A program made the translations under genes and the position numbers. Under the pieces are notes generated by a model. That model did no database searches. It saw only the letters and a list, made by a program, of their open reading frames with translations, and was not told the origin of the DNA. Positions 50,212 through 59,046 of a stretch of DNA of 64,000 bases are shown here, piece after piece. Within the stretch, counting starts at the first letter, position 1. Each line of letters opens with the position of its first letter. Source of the DNA: Bradyrhizobium acaciae (GTDB lineage: Bacteria; Pseudomonadota; Alphaproteobacteria; Rhizobiales; Xanthobacteraceae); NCBI RefSeq assembly GCF_020889785.1, contig NZ_JACMYK010000011.1, forward strand, positions 1 to 64,000, written 5' to 3'.

Positions 50212-51474
50212 ATGATCGCGAAACCCGTCTTCGACCTGGTCTTCCGCAATGCCCTGACGCGCCAATCCGCGTCGGCGGTCGATATCGGCGTGGCCGGCGG
50301 CAGGATCGCCGCGGTCGCGCCGCATCTCTCCTGCGAGGCCGTCGAGGTCGACCTCGACGGCCGGCTGGCGCTGGCCGGCTTCGTCGACACCCATATCCAT
50401 CTCGACAAGGCCTGCCTGCTCGGCCGCTGCGGCCACGACCACGCCAGCCTCGGTGACGCGATCCGCGCGGTGTCGGCCATGAAGCGCGACTTCACGGTCG
50501 AGGATGTCTATACACGCGGCGCCAAGGTGATCGAGCGCGCGATCACGGCGGGCACCACGCGGATGCGGACCCATGTCGAGATCGACCCGCGGATCGGGCT
50601 GCGCAGTTTCGAGGCGGTCAAGGCGCTGAAGCACGACTATGCCTGGGCGCTCGATCTGTCTCTTTGTGTCTTTCCGCAGGAGGGTTTGACGAACGATCCC
50701 GGCGCCGACGAGCTCTTGGTCGCGGCACTCAACGACGGCGCGGATGTGATCGGCGGCTGCCCCTATGTCGACACCGACCCGAACACGCAGATCGCGCGCA
50801 TCTTCGATCTCGCGCAGCAGTTCGACATCGATGTCGACTTCCATCTCGACTTCGACCTCGATCCGTCCTGGTCGCACATCGAGGAGGTCTGCCGGCAGAC
50901 CGAGCGGCGCAACTATCAGGGACGCGTCGCGATCGGGCACGCGACCAAGCTGTCCGCGCTGCCGCCGGACAGGCTGAAGGCGGCGAGCGCGCGCCTTGCC
51001 GGAGCCGGCGTCGCGGTGACCGTGCTGCCCGCGACCGACCTTTATCTGATGGGGCGCGACGCCACGCATAACGCCCCGCGCGGGCTGACCGCGGCGCACC
51101 GGCTGGTCGCCGATGGCGTGCTGTGCTCGGTCGCAACCAACAACGTGCAGAATCCTTTCACGCCGTTCGGCGACGCATCGCTGCTGCGGATGGCCAACCT
51201 CTATGCCAATGCCGCGCATGCCGGGATCGGCGAGTTCGACACCTGCCTCGATCTCGTCACCGAGCTGCCGGCTCGCCTGATGAACCTGCGCGACTACGGC
51301 ATTGCGGTCGGCAACCCTGCCGATATCGTCGTGCTGGACACCGACAGCGGAACCAATGCGATCGCCGAACTGCCCGACGTGCTGATGGGCTTCAAACGCG
51401 GCCGCAAGACGTTCGAGCGACAAAGGCCGACGCTGTTCCGGCCTGCAACCACCACTCTCCCCCCGTCATCCTGA
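50212..51474 (+). CDS. Cytosine deaminase-like amidohydrolase
   Basis: This 420-residue enzyme follows the CodA/N-acyl-amino hydrolase-like amidohydrolase pattern. Metal ligands are in GFVDTHIHLDKACLLGR, His in MRTHVEIDPRIG, His in DVDFHLDFDLD, His in VAIGHATKLSALPP, and the late catalytic position reads VATNNVQNPFTPFG, with Asn in place of the usual Asp followed by NV, like a cytosine deaminase DNV loop altered to NNV. It would deaminate or open an N-heterocycle. Together with the SsuABC-type importer and the second amidohydrolase it suggests scavenging of nitrogen from a ring compound. Confidence 0.85.
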   Translation: MIAKPVFDLVFRNALTRQSASAVDIGVAGGRIAAVAPHLSCEAVEVDLDGRLALAGFVDTHIHLDKACLLGRCGHDHASLGDAIRAVSAMKRDFTVEDVYTRGAKVIERAITAGTTRMRTHVEIDPRIGLRSFEAVKALKHDYAWALDLSLCVFPQEGLTNDPGADELLVAALNDGADVIGGCPYVDTDPNTQIARIFDLAQQFDIDVDFHLDFDLDPSWSHIEEVCRQTERRNYQGRVAIGHATKLSALPPDRLKAASARLAGAGVAVTVLPATDLYLMGRDATHNAPRGLTAAHRLVADGVLCSVATNNVQNPFTPFGDASLLRMANLYANAAHAGIGEFDTCLDLVTELPARLMNLRDYGIAVGNPADIVVLDTDSGTNAIAELPDVLMGFKRGRKTFERQRPTLFRPATTTLPPSS

Positions 51475-51607
51475 GGTGCGAGCTCTTGCGAGCCTCGAAG
51501 GATGCACGGCCCCCGCTCCACGCGGAAGCAGTCGGGCCATCGCCCTTCGAGGCTCGCTCCGCTCGCACCTCCAGCGACAAAGGCGAAGCCTTTGCGCGGG
51601 GGTGACG
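51465..51607. repeat. Repeat of the GTCATCCTGAGGTGCGAGC / CCTTCGAGGCTCG family
   Basis: The element starts inside the end of the deaminase-like gene: GTCATCCTGAGGTGCGAGCT, GCGAGCCTCGAAGGATGC, a variable middle and an inverse arm CCCTTCGAGGCTCGCTCC, then GCTCGCACCTCCAGC and GGGGGTGACGG. It supplies the stop codon of that gene. Compare 53151-53259. Confidence 0.82.
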
Positions 51608-51750
51608 GATCGATTGAGCTGGCTAACGCAAGCGATAGTATGTCGCAGCACCCACCTCGGCGCATTGTCGCCTTCCCGTGGCGCGAATTGACGCGTCCGC
51701 CGATCCGTTGTTGAACTTGCTCAACATCAACAAAAGCCGGGCGGGAAACG

Positions 51751-52965
51751 ATGAGCAAATCCACCACCATCAAAAGCGTCGAGACGCTCGCCTGCGATGC
51801 CGGCTGGCGGAATTATCACTTCGTCAAGGTGACGACCACGGACGGGCTGGTCGGCTGGAGCGAATATGACGAGGGTTTTGGCGCGCCCGGCGTGACGGCG
51901 GCGATCGAACGGCTGTCGGCGCGGGTGATCGGCAAGAACGCGTTCGATCACGAGCGGATCTATGTCGAGCTGTTCGCCGCGACCCGCCCCGCTGCCGGCG
52001 GCGTGGTGGCGCTGGCGCTCGGGGCCATCGAGAACGCGCTGCTCGACGTCAAGGCCAAGGCGCTCGGCGTGCCCTGCTACGATTTGCTCGGCGGCAGGAT
52101 CCGCGACCGCGTCCGGGTCTACTGGTCGCACTGCGCGACCTGGCGCATCAATCATCCCGACTGGTACAAGCCGGCCATCACCGATCTCGACGGCGTCAAG
52201 GCGATCGGCGCCGAGGTGCGCGAGAAAAAATTCTCGGCGATGAAGACCAACATCTTCGTCTATACCGACGGCAAGCCAATGGGCTGGCGCCCCGGCTTCG
52301 GCTCACCGTTCCAGCCCGAGATCAATATCGACCGCAATGTGCTGCGCAATCTCTGCATGCATCTGGAGGCGATCCGCGACGGCGCGGGGCCGGATGTCGA
52401 TCTCCTGCTCGACCTCAACTTCAACGCCAAGACCGAGGGCTATCTCAATATCCTGCGCGCCATCGAGAAGATGGACATGTTCTGGGTCGAGATCGACACC
52501 TTCAATCCGCAGGCGCTCGGCTATATCCGCCGCCAGAGCCCGCACCCGATCTCGTCCTGCGAGACGCTGCTCGGCCTGCGCGAATTCCTGCCCTACTTCA
52601 CCGAACAGGCGATGGACGTCGCGATCATCGACACGCCGTGGAACGGGGTGTGGCAATCGATGAAGATCGCCGCGGCCGCCGAGCATTTCGAGGTCAACGT
52701 CGCGCCACATAATTTCTACGGCCATCTCTGCACGATGATGAACGCGCATTTCTGCGCGGCGGTGCCGAACCTGCGGATCATGGAGACCGACATCGATCGG
52801 CTGGCCTGGGACCACGAGCTGTTCACCCACGTGCCCGAATTCGTCGACGGCCATCTCGTGATCCCGGACCGTCCGGGCTGGGGCACCGAGCCGAACGAGG
52901 AAGGCCTGCGCGCGCATCCGCCGAAGAACAAGGGCGGGCTGTTGAATTACGGGCTGAAGAAGTAG
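51751..52965 (+). CDS. Enolase superfamily (mandelate racemase/muconate lactonizing group) dehydratase-like enzyme
   Basis: This 404-residue protein has the enolase-superfamily layout: an N-terminal capping domain and a barrel with a lysine in KKFSAMKTNIF, metal ligands Asp in LLLDLNFNAK, Glu in FWVEIDTFNP and Glu in SSCETLLGL, and a catalytic His in NVAPHNFYGH. The last feature is typical of sugar-acid dehydratases of the galactonate type. The substrate is not readable. It stands alone, after a repeat and before a long repeat region. GGGCGGGAAACG precedes the ATG. Confidence 0.88.
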   Translation: MSKSTTIKSVETLACDAGWRNYHFVKVTTTDGLVGWSEYDEGFGAPGVTAAIERLSARVIGKNAFDHERIYVELFAATRPAAGGVVALALGAIENALLDVKAKALGVPCYDLLGGRIRDRVRVYWSHCATWRINHPDWYKPAITDLDGVKAIGAEVREKKFSAMKTNIFVYTDGKPMGWRPGFGSPFQPEINIDRNVLRNLCMHLEAIRDGAGPDVDLLLDLNFNAKTEGYLNILRAIEKMDMFWVEIDTFNPQALGYIRRQSPHPISSCETLLGLREFLPYFTEQAMDVAIIDTPWNGVWQSMKIAAAAEHFEVNVAPHNFYGHLCTMMNAHFCAAVPNLRIMETDIDRLAWDHELFTHVPEFVDGHLVIPDRPGWGTEPNEEGLRAHPPKNKGGLLNYGLKK

Positions 52966-52993
52966 GTATTTTTACGCCGCCCCTCGCCACATC

Positions 52994-53114
52994 GTCGTCC
53001 CGGCGAAGGCCGGGATCCATAACCACCGCTGCGTGGTGTGGAAACGATTGTCGCCCCAGCGGAGCAAACCAATGCCCTGCTGGGGTAATGGGTCCCGGCC
53101 TTCGCCGGGACGAC
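52994..53114. repeat. Inverted repeat element, CCCATAACCAC family, copy 3
   Basis: Third copy: GTCGTCCCGGCGAAGGCC, GGGATCCATAACCACCGC, a different centre and GGTAATGGGTCCCGGCC with GCCGGGACGAC. The right arm has lost part of the GTGGTTATGGG sequence. This and the next element fill the 309-bp gap between the enolase-type gene and the binding-protein gene. Confidence 0.85.
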
Positions 53115-53150
53115 GCATTACGATAGAGGGGAAGCACTGCGCCCATCACC

Positions 53151-53259
53151 GTCATCCTGAGGTGCGAGCGGAGTGAGCCTCGAAGGATGCACGGCCACGG
53201 TCGGGCCGTCGACCCTTCGAGACGGCCGCTCCGCGGCCTCCTCAGGGTGACGGTGATGG
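53151..53259. repeat. Repeat of the GTCATCCTGAGGTGCGAGC / CCTTCGAGACGG family
   Basis: Fullest copy: GTCATCCTGAGGTGCGAGCG, GAGCCTCGAAGGATGC, GTCGACCCTTCGAGACGG, then CCGCTCCGCGGCC and TCCTCAGGGTGACGGTGATGG. Its second half equals the fragment at 5675-5727, and its first half equals the start of 51465-51607. It ends just past the binding-protein stop. Confidence 0.85.
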
Positions 53260-53274
53260 AGTGGCCACCATACC

Positions 53275-54513
53275 TCAATTATCCTCGCGCACCCCCGTGA
53301 ACGCGCTTTCGATCACATCGCCGATCGGCTGCCAGGCGGTGCCGTCGAACTGCACCAGGCGCATCTGCTTGATCGGGCGGAAATCCCTCGGCCCGGTGTT
53401 GATCACGATCCCCGGCAGCGCGATCGGGCTCTGATAGTCCTTCAGCGAGGCCGCCTGCCGCATGATGTTCTCGCGCGACAGGTCGTCGCCGCACTGGCGC
53501 AGCACCTGCATCAGCGTGTCGGCGGCGGCATAGCCGAACACGGCGTAGATGTCGTCCTTGTCGCCGTCGGGGTAATATCTGTCCATGAAGGCGAGCCACG
53601 CCTTGATCTGCGGATCGTTCTTCCAGGACGCATCGCCGGCGTCCTTCAGGAACGAGGTCGAGATCACGCCCAGCGAATTCTGCAGGCCCGCCGGCCGCAA
53701 TGCGCTCGCGATCGAGGCCGACGCATTGTCGAGGATGAACACCGGATGCCAGTCGAGGTCGGCGGCCACGCGGATCGCGCGCGCCGCGATCGCAGGGGCG
53801 CCGTCGAACACCAGGATGTCGGCGCCGGAGTTCTTCAGAATGCCGATCTGGTTCTGGATCGCGGTCTCCGAGGCGTCGAAAGCGAGATCGGCGACGATCA
53901 TCCCGGCGGTGTCGCCGAGCCCCTCCTGCAATCCCCTGAACAGGTCGCGGCCGAACTGGTCGTTCTGCCAGAGCACCGCGATCTTGCGCGAGGGATAGGC
54001 GGCCTGGATGTAGTTGGCGTAGATCTGTCCCTCGGCCCGGAAGGTCGGCTGCCAGCCCATGGTCCAGGGGAAGGCCCTCGGATGCGCCCACTCCTCGTCG
54101 CCGGAAGCAACGAACAGCTGCGGGATCTTCCTCTCATTGAGATACTTCCGCACCGCGAGGTTGCTCGGCGTACCGAACGAGCCGAACATCAACAGCACGT
54201 CCTGCTTCTCGACGAGATCGCGGGTCTGCTCCATCGCGGTCTTCGGATTGGAGCTGTCATCGACCGAGACGAACTTGACCTTGCGGCCGTTGATGCCGCC
54301 GTGCTCGTTGACCATGTCGAAATAGGCCGCTTCCGCCCGCCCGATGGTCGCGAACGCGGCGAGCGGCCCGGTGTAGGGCATGACATTGCCGACGCGTATC
54401 TCGCTGCCGGCCGCCGTCTGCGCCTGCTGCGCGCGCAACGGTGCCGCCGCGAGAACAGCTGCAAAGGCAAGCACCATCGAAAACGCAGTTTGTTGTTTTG
54501 CTTGCATCAACAT
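53275..54513 (-). CDS. Orphan ABC-type substrate-binding protein, branched-chain type
   Basis: This 412-residue protein has a signal peptide (MVLAFAAVLAAAPLRAQQ, cleavage near residue 30) and a Leu/Ile/Val-type binding fold: EIRVGNVMPYTGPLAAFATI, INGRKVKFVSVDDSSNPKTA, LLMFGSFGTPSN. No permease or ATPase is encoded next to it. It lies downstream of hyuA/hyuB on the same strand, with about 100 bp between. It may serve another importer of the genome or act as a sensor protein. The start is uncertain; a TTG seven codons upstream is also open. Confidence 0.88.
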   Translation of the reverse strand: MLMQAKQQTAFSMVLAFAAVLAAAPLRAQQAQTAAGSEIRVGNVMPYTGPLAAFATIGRAEAAYFDMVNEHGGINGRKVKFVSVDDSSNPKTAMEQTRDLVEKQDVLLMFGSFGTPSNLAVRKYLNERKIPQLFVASGDEEWAHPRAFPWTMGWQPTFRAEGQIYANYIQAAYPSRKIAVLWQNDQFGRDLFRGLQEGLGDTAGMIVADLAFDASETAIQNQIGILKNSGADILVFDGAPAIAARAIRVAADLDWHPVFILDNASASIASALRPAGLQNSLGVISTSFLKDAGDASWKNDPQIKAWLAFMDRYYPDGDKDDIYAVFGYAAADTLMQVLRQCGDDLSRENIMRQAASLKDYQSPIALPGIVINTGPRDFRPIKQMRLVQFDGTAWQPIGDVIESAFTGVREDN

Positions 54514-54614
54514 CGCCACAAAGGCCGGCGGCAAGCCGGCGCTCCCTCCCAGCGCGCAGAGCTTACCCCCAAGCCAATGCCGGAAAAATGAAATGTTGAT
54601 GGCGGAAGCGGACC

Positions 54615-56654
54615 TCAGCGCAATGTTATGTCGAGCCAGCCCAGCGGATTGACTGTGACGCGATCGCCATGATCGACCAGCACTGTCGTGGTTTCGGCCT
54701 CAATGATGGCCGGACCGGCCAGCGCATGGCCCGGTTTGAGATCGTCGAGCGCATAGACCGCCACCTCGCGCCAGGCGCCGAGCCAAGCCTGCCGCTTGCC
54801 ACGCGGCGCGCAGGGCGCGGCCGAGCTGGCCTTTCCGGCATCATTGCTGCCCGGCGCGACCTTGCCGACGGCGGCGACGCGGGCGTTGACGAACACCACC
54901 TCCTGCCCGCGCGAGGCATAGGTGTAGAGCTCCTCGTGGCGGCGATGGAAGCGCTCCTCGATCTGCGCGACCAGATCGGCGGCGCCGAGATCGAGATCGC
55001 CGAGCGGCACGTCGATCTCGAACACCTGCTCGCCGTAGCGCATCTCGGCCGAGCGCTCGATCGCGATGTCGCCCTTGAACCAGTCGCGCAGCCGGCCGGC
55101 CGCTTGCTGGTCCAGCCCGGCGAACAGCGCCCTCACCTCGTCGGCGGAAATCCGGCCGGTGCCGTAATGCGTGCGGCTGACTTCATAGCGCAGATCGCTG
55201 GTCAGCATGCCCCAGGCCGACAGCACCGAGGCAACCGTCGGCACGATGATGCGCTTGATCTCGAGCTCGCGGGCGACTTCGGCGGCATGCATGCCGGCGG
55301 CACCGCCGAAGCTGAGCAGCGCGAATTTGCGCGGATCGACGCCACGGCGCAGGGTCATCAGGCGGATGCCGTCGGCCATCTTCAGATTGATCATCTTGTA
55401 GATGCCCGCGGCCGCCTCGATGCGCGACAGCTCTAGCGCTTCCGCAATCCGGTCGACAGCAGCTTCCGACGCCGCACGATCGAGCGGCCGCGCGCCGCCC
55501 ATGAAGGCGGCGGCATCGAGATAGCCGAGCACGACATTGGCGTCGGTGACGGCAGCCGCCGTGCCGCCATTACCGTAACAGGCCGGCCCCGGCACCGAGC
55601 CCGCGCTCTCCGGCCCGACCCGCAGCGTGCGGCTGCCGTCAACGCTTGCGATCGACCCGCCGCCGGCCGCGATGCTGGCGATGTCGAGGCTGCGCAGCGC
55701 GATGCGCTGGCCCGCGAGCATGCCGTCGGCCGAGAGCGAGGCCTGACCGTCAGCGATCAGCGAAATGTCGGTCGAGGTGCCGCCCATGTCGAACGGCACC
55801 AGATCGGGGATCCCAAGCATCTCCGCGCAGCGGCGGCTGCCGGAGATGCCGCCGGCCGGGCCCGACAGCACGGTGCCCGCGGCAAGCCGCGAAGCCTCTT
55901 CCACCGGCGCCATGCCGCCATGCGACAGCACGACGAACAGCGAGCCCTTGAAGCCGGCCTCGTGCAGGCTGCGCTCCAGATTGGTGAGATAGCGCCGCAC
56001 CGTCGGCTCGACATAGGCGTTCACGATCGTGGTCGAGACGCGCTCATATTCCTTGATCTGCGGCAGCACGTCGCTCGAGCGCGACACGTTGACGTCGGGC
56101 AATTCCTTCGCCAACCGCTCGACCGCAGCGAGCTCATGCGCCGGGTTGAGATAGGCGTGCAGGAAGCAGACCGCGACCGAATTCGCACCTGTTCGTTTCA
56201 CTTCCGCGATGACATCGCCGAGCGCGGCGCTATCCAGCGCAACCGCAGTGCTGCCGTCGGCCTTCAGCCGCTCGCGCACGCCGAAACGTCGCTCACGCGG
56301 CACCAAAGGCTCGGGCGGCGGCGTGCGCAGATCATAGCGATCCGGCTTCAGCCCTTCGCGCATCTCGACGACGTCGCGATGGCCTTCGGTGGTCAGCAGC
56401 GCGACCCTGGCGCCCTTGCGCTCCAGCAGCGCATTGGTCGCGACCGTCGTGCCGTGCACCAAACGATCGGTCGCTGCCAGCATCGCCGCGCGGGTGACAC
56501 CGAGGCGGCGCGCCAGCTCCTCCAGTCCCGCCATCACGCCGATCGACTGATCGGCCGGCGTGGACGGTGATTTCGCGAAAACCGTGCGCCCGGTTTTGTC
56601 AGTTGCAACCAGGTCGGTGTAAGTGCCGCCGACGTCGACCCCAATCGTGTACAT
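54615..56654 (-). CDS. hyuA: Hydantoinase/oxoprolinase A subunit (HyuA-like)
   Basis: This 679-residue protein is an ATP-dependent hydantoinase or 5-oxoprolinase-type subunit. The N terminus MYTIGVDVGGTYTDLVATD is the phosphate-1 loop of the actin-like ATPase fold. The middle shows FDMGGTSTDISLI (phosphate-2) and RVGPESAGSVPGPACYGNGG. The end is less conserved. With HyuB it would open a lactam, hydantoin or similar ring using ATP. The start is clear; the longer frame is a shadow. It follows hyuB by only 7 bp. Confidence 0.92.
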   Translation of the reverse strand: MYTIGVDVGGTYTDLVATDKTGRTVFAKSPSTPADQSIGVMAGLEELARRLGVTRAAMLAATDRLVHGTTVATNALLERKGARVALLTTEGHRDVVEMREGLKPDRYDLRTPPPEPLVPRERRFGVRERLKADGSTAVALDSAALGDVIAEVKRTGANSVAVCFLHAYLNPAHELAAVERLAKELPDVNVSRSSDVLPQIKEYERVSTTIVNAYVEPTVRRYLTNLERSLHEAGFKGSLFVVLSHGGMAPVEEASRLAAGTVLSGPAGGISGSRRCAEMLGIPDLVPFDMGGTSTDISLIADGQASLSADGMLAGQRIALRSLDIASIAAGGGSIASVDGSRTLRVGPESAGSVPGPACYGNGGTAAAVTDANVVLGYLDAAAFMGGARPLDRAASEAAVDRIAEALELSRIEAAAGIYKMINLKMADGIRLMTLRRGVDPRKFALLSFGGAAGMHAAEVARELEIKRIIVPTVASVLSAWGMLTSDLRYEVSRTHYGTGRISADEVRALFAGLDQQAAGRLRDWFKGDIAIERSAEMRYGEQVFEIDVPLGDLDLGAADLVAQIEERFHRRHEELYTYASRGQEVVFVNARVAAVGKVAPGSNDAGKASSAAPCAPRGKRQAWLGAWREVAVYALDDLKPGHALAGPAIIEAETTTVLVDHGDRVTVNPLGWLDITLR

Positions 56655-56661
56655 CGCTGAC

Positions 56662-58313
56662 CTACACCGCTTTCGAAACCAGGCCCTGCGCGACGTCGCG
56701 CGCCCGCGCCTCCGCCGAGCGCTTCTCCGGCGGACCCCAGCCGCCGCCACCGGACGATCGGATCTCGAGGCAATCGCCTGGGCGCAGCTCGATGCCGACC
56801 TCCTTGGTCTTCAACACACGCGGTTCGCGGCCCTCTGACAGCAGCCGGTAGTGATGCGGCTCGCCGTCCTTGCCGCCGAGCATGCCACAGGGGCCGTGGC
56901 GCGCGCCGTCGCCGGCAGTGTTGCCCTTGGCGGGCTTTTGCGTCTCCAGCACCATGTCGAGCGCCACGCCGAGGCCGCCGCGATGTTGGCCATCGCGCCG
57001 GAGTCGGGGCGGAACTCGTGCTGGCGGAAATGCAGGGGAAAGCGCACCTCGGCAACCTCGATGCTGCCGAATTTGAGACCGCCGACCGAGTGCCACTCGC
57101 CGATCGACGAGTAACCGTCGCCGCCCGGCGATGCGCCGCCGCCGGGCCGCGCCTGAAACATGTGCCAGATGAAATTGCGCCCGTTGCGCGGATCCTCGCC
57201 CTGGATCGCGATGCGGAAGCGGCGTCCCCAGCCGCCCATCACGCGATCCGGGCAGGACGCCGACATCGCCTTGATGATCGCTTCCACGATCTCATTCGAA
57301 GGATGGCTGGTGCACAAGGTCACGGGACGGCCGGGATCTGCCCATACGATGGTGCCCTGCTTCGCCACCACCCTCAGCGGCCGCAGCGCGCCGGTGTTCT
57401 TGGGGATATCGGCGTCGATCAGATAGGCAAAGGCCATCGCGACCGCGGCCTGCATGTTGGCGTGCGACGAATTGACGAAGCTCGTCGACTGCGGATCGGA
57501 GCCGGTGAGATCGACCTCGATGTCACTGCCCTTTTTCGTCACCTTGGCGGCGATCTTGATGTCGGTGCGGCCGTGGCCGTCATCGTCGAGCAGCGCTTCG
57601 CCGTAGAACACGCCGTCCTTCCAGCTCGACACCACGGCGCGGGTCTGCTGCTCGGTGGCATCGAGGATCGCCTCGATCGCGGCCTCGACGGTCTCCGCGC
57701 CGAACTCGCTGAACAGTTTTGCGACGCGGCGCTCGCCGAGATGCGCAGCACCCAGCATCGCCGCGAGGTCGCCACGGAATTCTCTGGGGTTGCGAATGTT
57801 CAAAGCCAGGAGATCGAGAAGATCCTCACGCGGCTTGCCGGCCTCGTAGAGTTTTATGGGCGGAATGCGGATGCCTTCCTGATAGATCTCGGTGGCTGCG
57901 GGATTGTAGGCACCATGGGTGGCGCCGCCGATGTCGCTCTGATGCGCACGCACGATGGTCCAGAGCAGCCTTTTTCCGCCATCGAATACCGGCACGAAGG
58001 CGGTTAGGTCAGGCAGATGGCTGCCGCCCTGATAGGGATCGTTGAGCAGGATGACGTCGCCGGGCGCGACATCCTTGAAGCGCTCCTCGACCGCTAGCGT
58101 CGCCCACGGCAGGGCGCCGACATGCACCGGGATGTGATCGGCCTGCGCGATCAGCCGTCCGCTGGTGTCGCAGATCGCCAGCGAGAAATCGCGGCTGGAA
58201 TTGAGGATCTGCGAATAGGAGGTGCGAAGCATGGCCTCGCCCATCTCCTTCACGATCGACGACAGGCGGTGCTGCACGACGGAGCGGGTGATCGGATCGA
58301 TCTTGGCGGACAT
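56662..58313 (-). pseudogene. hyuB: Hydantoinase/oxoprolinase B subunit (HyuB-like), frameshifted
   Basis: Two frames together form a complete HyuB of about 550 residues. The first (58313 to about 56997) covers MSAKIDPITRSVVQHRLSSI, DVILLNDPYQGGSHLPDLT and FPLHFRQHEFRPDSG. The second (about 56995 to 56662) continues GQHRGGLGVALDMVLE, NTAGDGARHGPCGMLGGKDG and CLEIRSSGGGGWGPPEKR. The minus strand reads CCGGCGCGATGG where CCGGCGGCGATGG would keep the frame, so one G is missing near 56995. Nothing else is damaged. It is either a recent mutation or a sequencing error. hyuA follows after 7 bp. Confidence 0.85.
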
Positions 58314-58486
58314 CTTGGCCCTTATTGGCGCGTGGGATCGCGCAGAGAGGATCGAGGAACCGGCAACCGAAACCGGAATTCCCTCTTATAGCCAGACGCT
58401 TCCGGATCGCAAACCGCGGCGCGGGGCAAAGAATTTATTCCACCGTTCAGCAATTCGTGATCGGCACGAATCTTCACCCCTCCGAC

Positions 58487-58511
58487 GGAATAGAATTCGC
58501 CGCACCGCGTC
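58487..58511 (+). promoter_or_regulatory. Possible ECF-type promoter of the DUF305-propeller-sigma operon
   Basis: GGAAT and CGTC stand 16 bases apart, the spacing and sequence type of ECF sigma promoters (GGAAC/T and CGTC/T). Transcription would begin near 58518, leaving a short leader before the ATG at 58546. The sigma gene lies in the same operon, so autoregulation would be natural. Short motifs like this occur by chance, hence the modest confidence. Confidence 0.42.
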
Positions 58512-58545
58512 CCACCCGTGCCAGCTAACTTTCAGGGTGAACGCG

Positions 58546-59046
58546 ATGATCCTGCGATTCTTCAGACCCGGCATCGGTGCCGCGCTGCTCGGCGCGCGTG
58601 TGCTGTTTGCCATTGTTCTCTCCCCGGTGGCGCTCGCGCAAGAGGCGCGCCAACCGGCACCGACGCCGCAGTCGGCCGAAGAGAGCGCCTTCCTCGCCGA
58701 GAACGATGCGGCGATGACCAAGATGATGAATGACATGGCGGCCAGGCCGAGCGGCGACATCGATCGCGATTTCGTCGCGATGATGACGCCGCACCATCAG
58801 GGTGCGATCGACATGGCCGTGATCGAACTGCGCTACGGCAAGAACGAGCGCCTGCGCCGGATCGCCCAGGAGATCATCGTCGAGCAACGCCAGGAGATCG
58901 ACGCCATGAAGCTCGCGATCGGCGAGCAGGTCACGGACACGACACCGGCCCCGACACAACAACCCGGCGCGACACCCGGCCCGGCGGCGACCACCCACGA
59001 TCACATGAACATGCACCACGACATGATGAAGCAGGAGACCAAGTGA
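58546..59046 (+). CDS. DUF305 protein with Met/His-rich tail
   Basis: This 166-residue exported protein has a signal peptide (ALLGARVLFAIVLSPVALA, cleavage near residue 31). The DUF305 domain is clear: DIDRDFVAMMTPHHQGAIDM near 72-92 and EIIVEQRQEIDAMKLAI near 112-128. The tail is Pro/Thr-rich and ends in a Met/His cluster (HDHMNMHHDMMKQ), the sort of sequence that binds copper or silver. DUF305 proteins such as cyanobacterial CopM are linked to copper. The next gene starts at its stop codon (TGATG). The metal role is inferred. Confidence 0.85.
   Translation: MILRFFRPGIGAALLGARVLFAIVLSPVALAQEARQPAPTPQSAEESAFLAENDAAMTKMMNDMAARPSGDIDRDFVAMMTPHHQGAIDMAVIELRYGKNERLRRIAQEIIVEQRQEIDAMKLAIGEQVTDTTPAPTQQPGATPGPAATTHDHMNMHHDMMKQETK

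Noticed and set aside
56662..57096. Separate small gene of 144 codons downstream of HyuB
   Set aside because: Its sequence from GQHRGGLG onward is the missing C terminus of HyuB, so it is a frameshifted part and not an independent gene.
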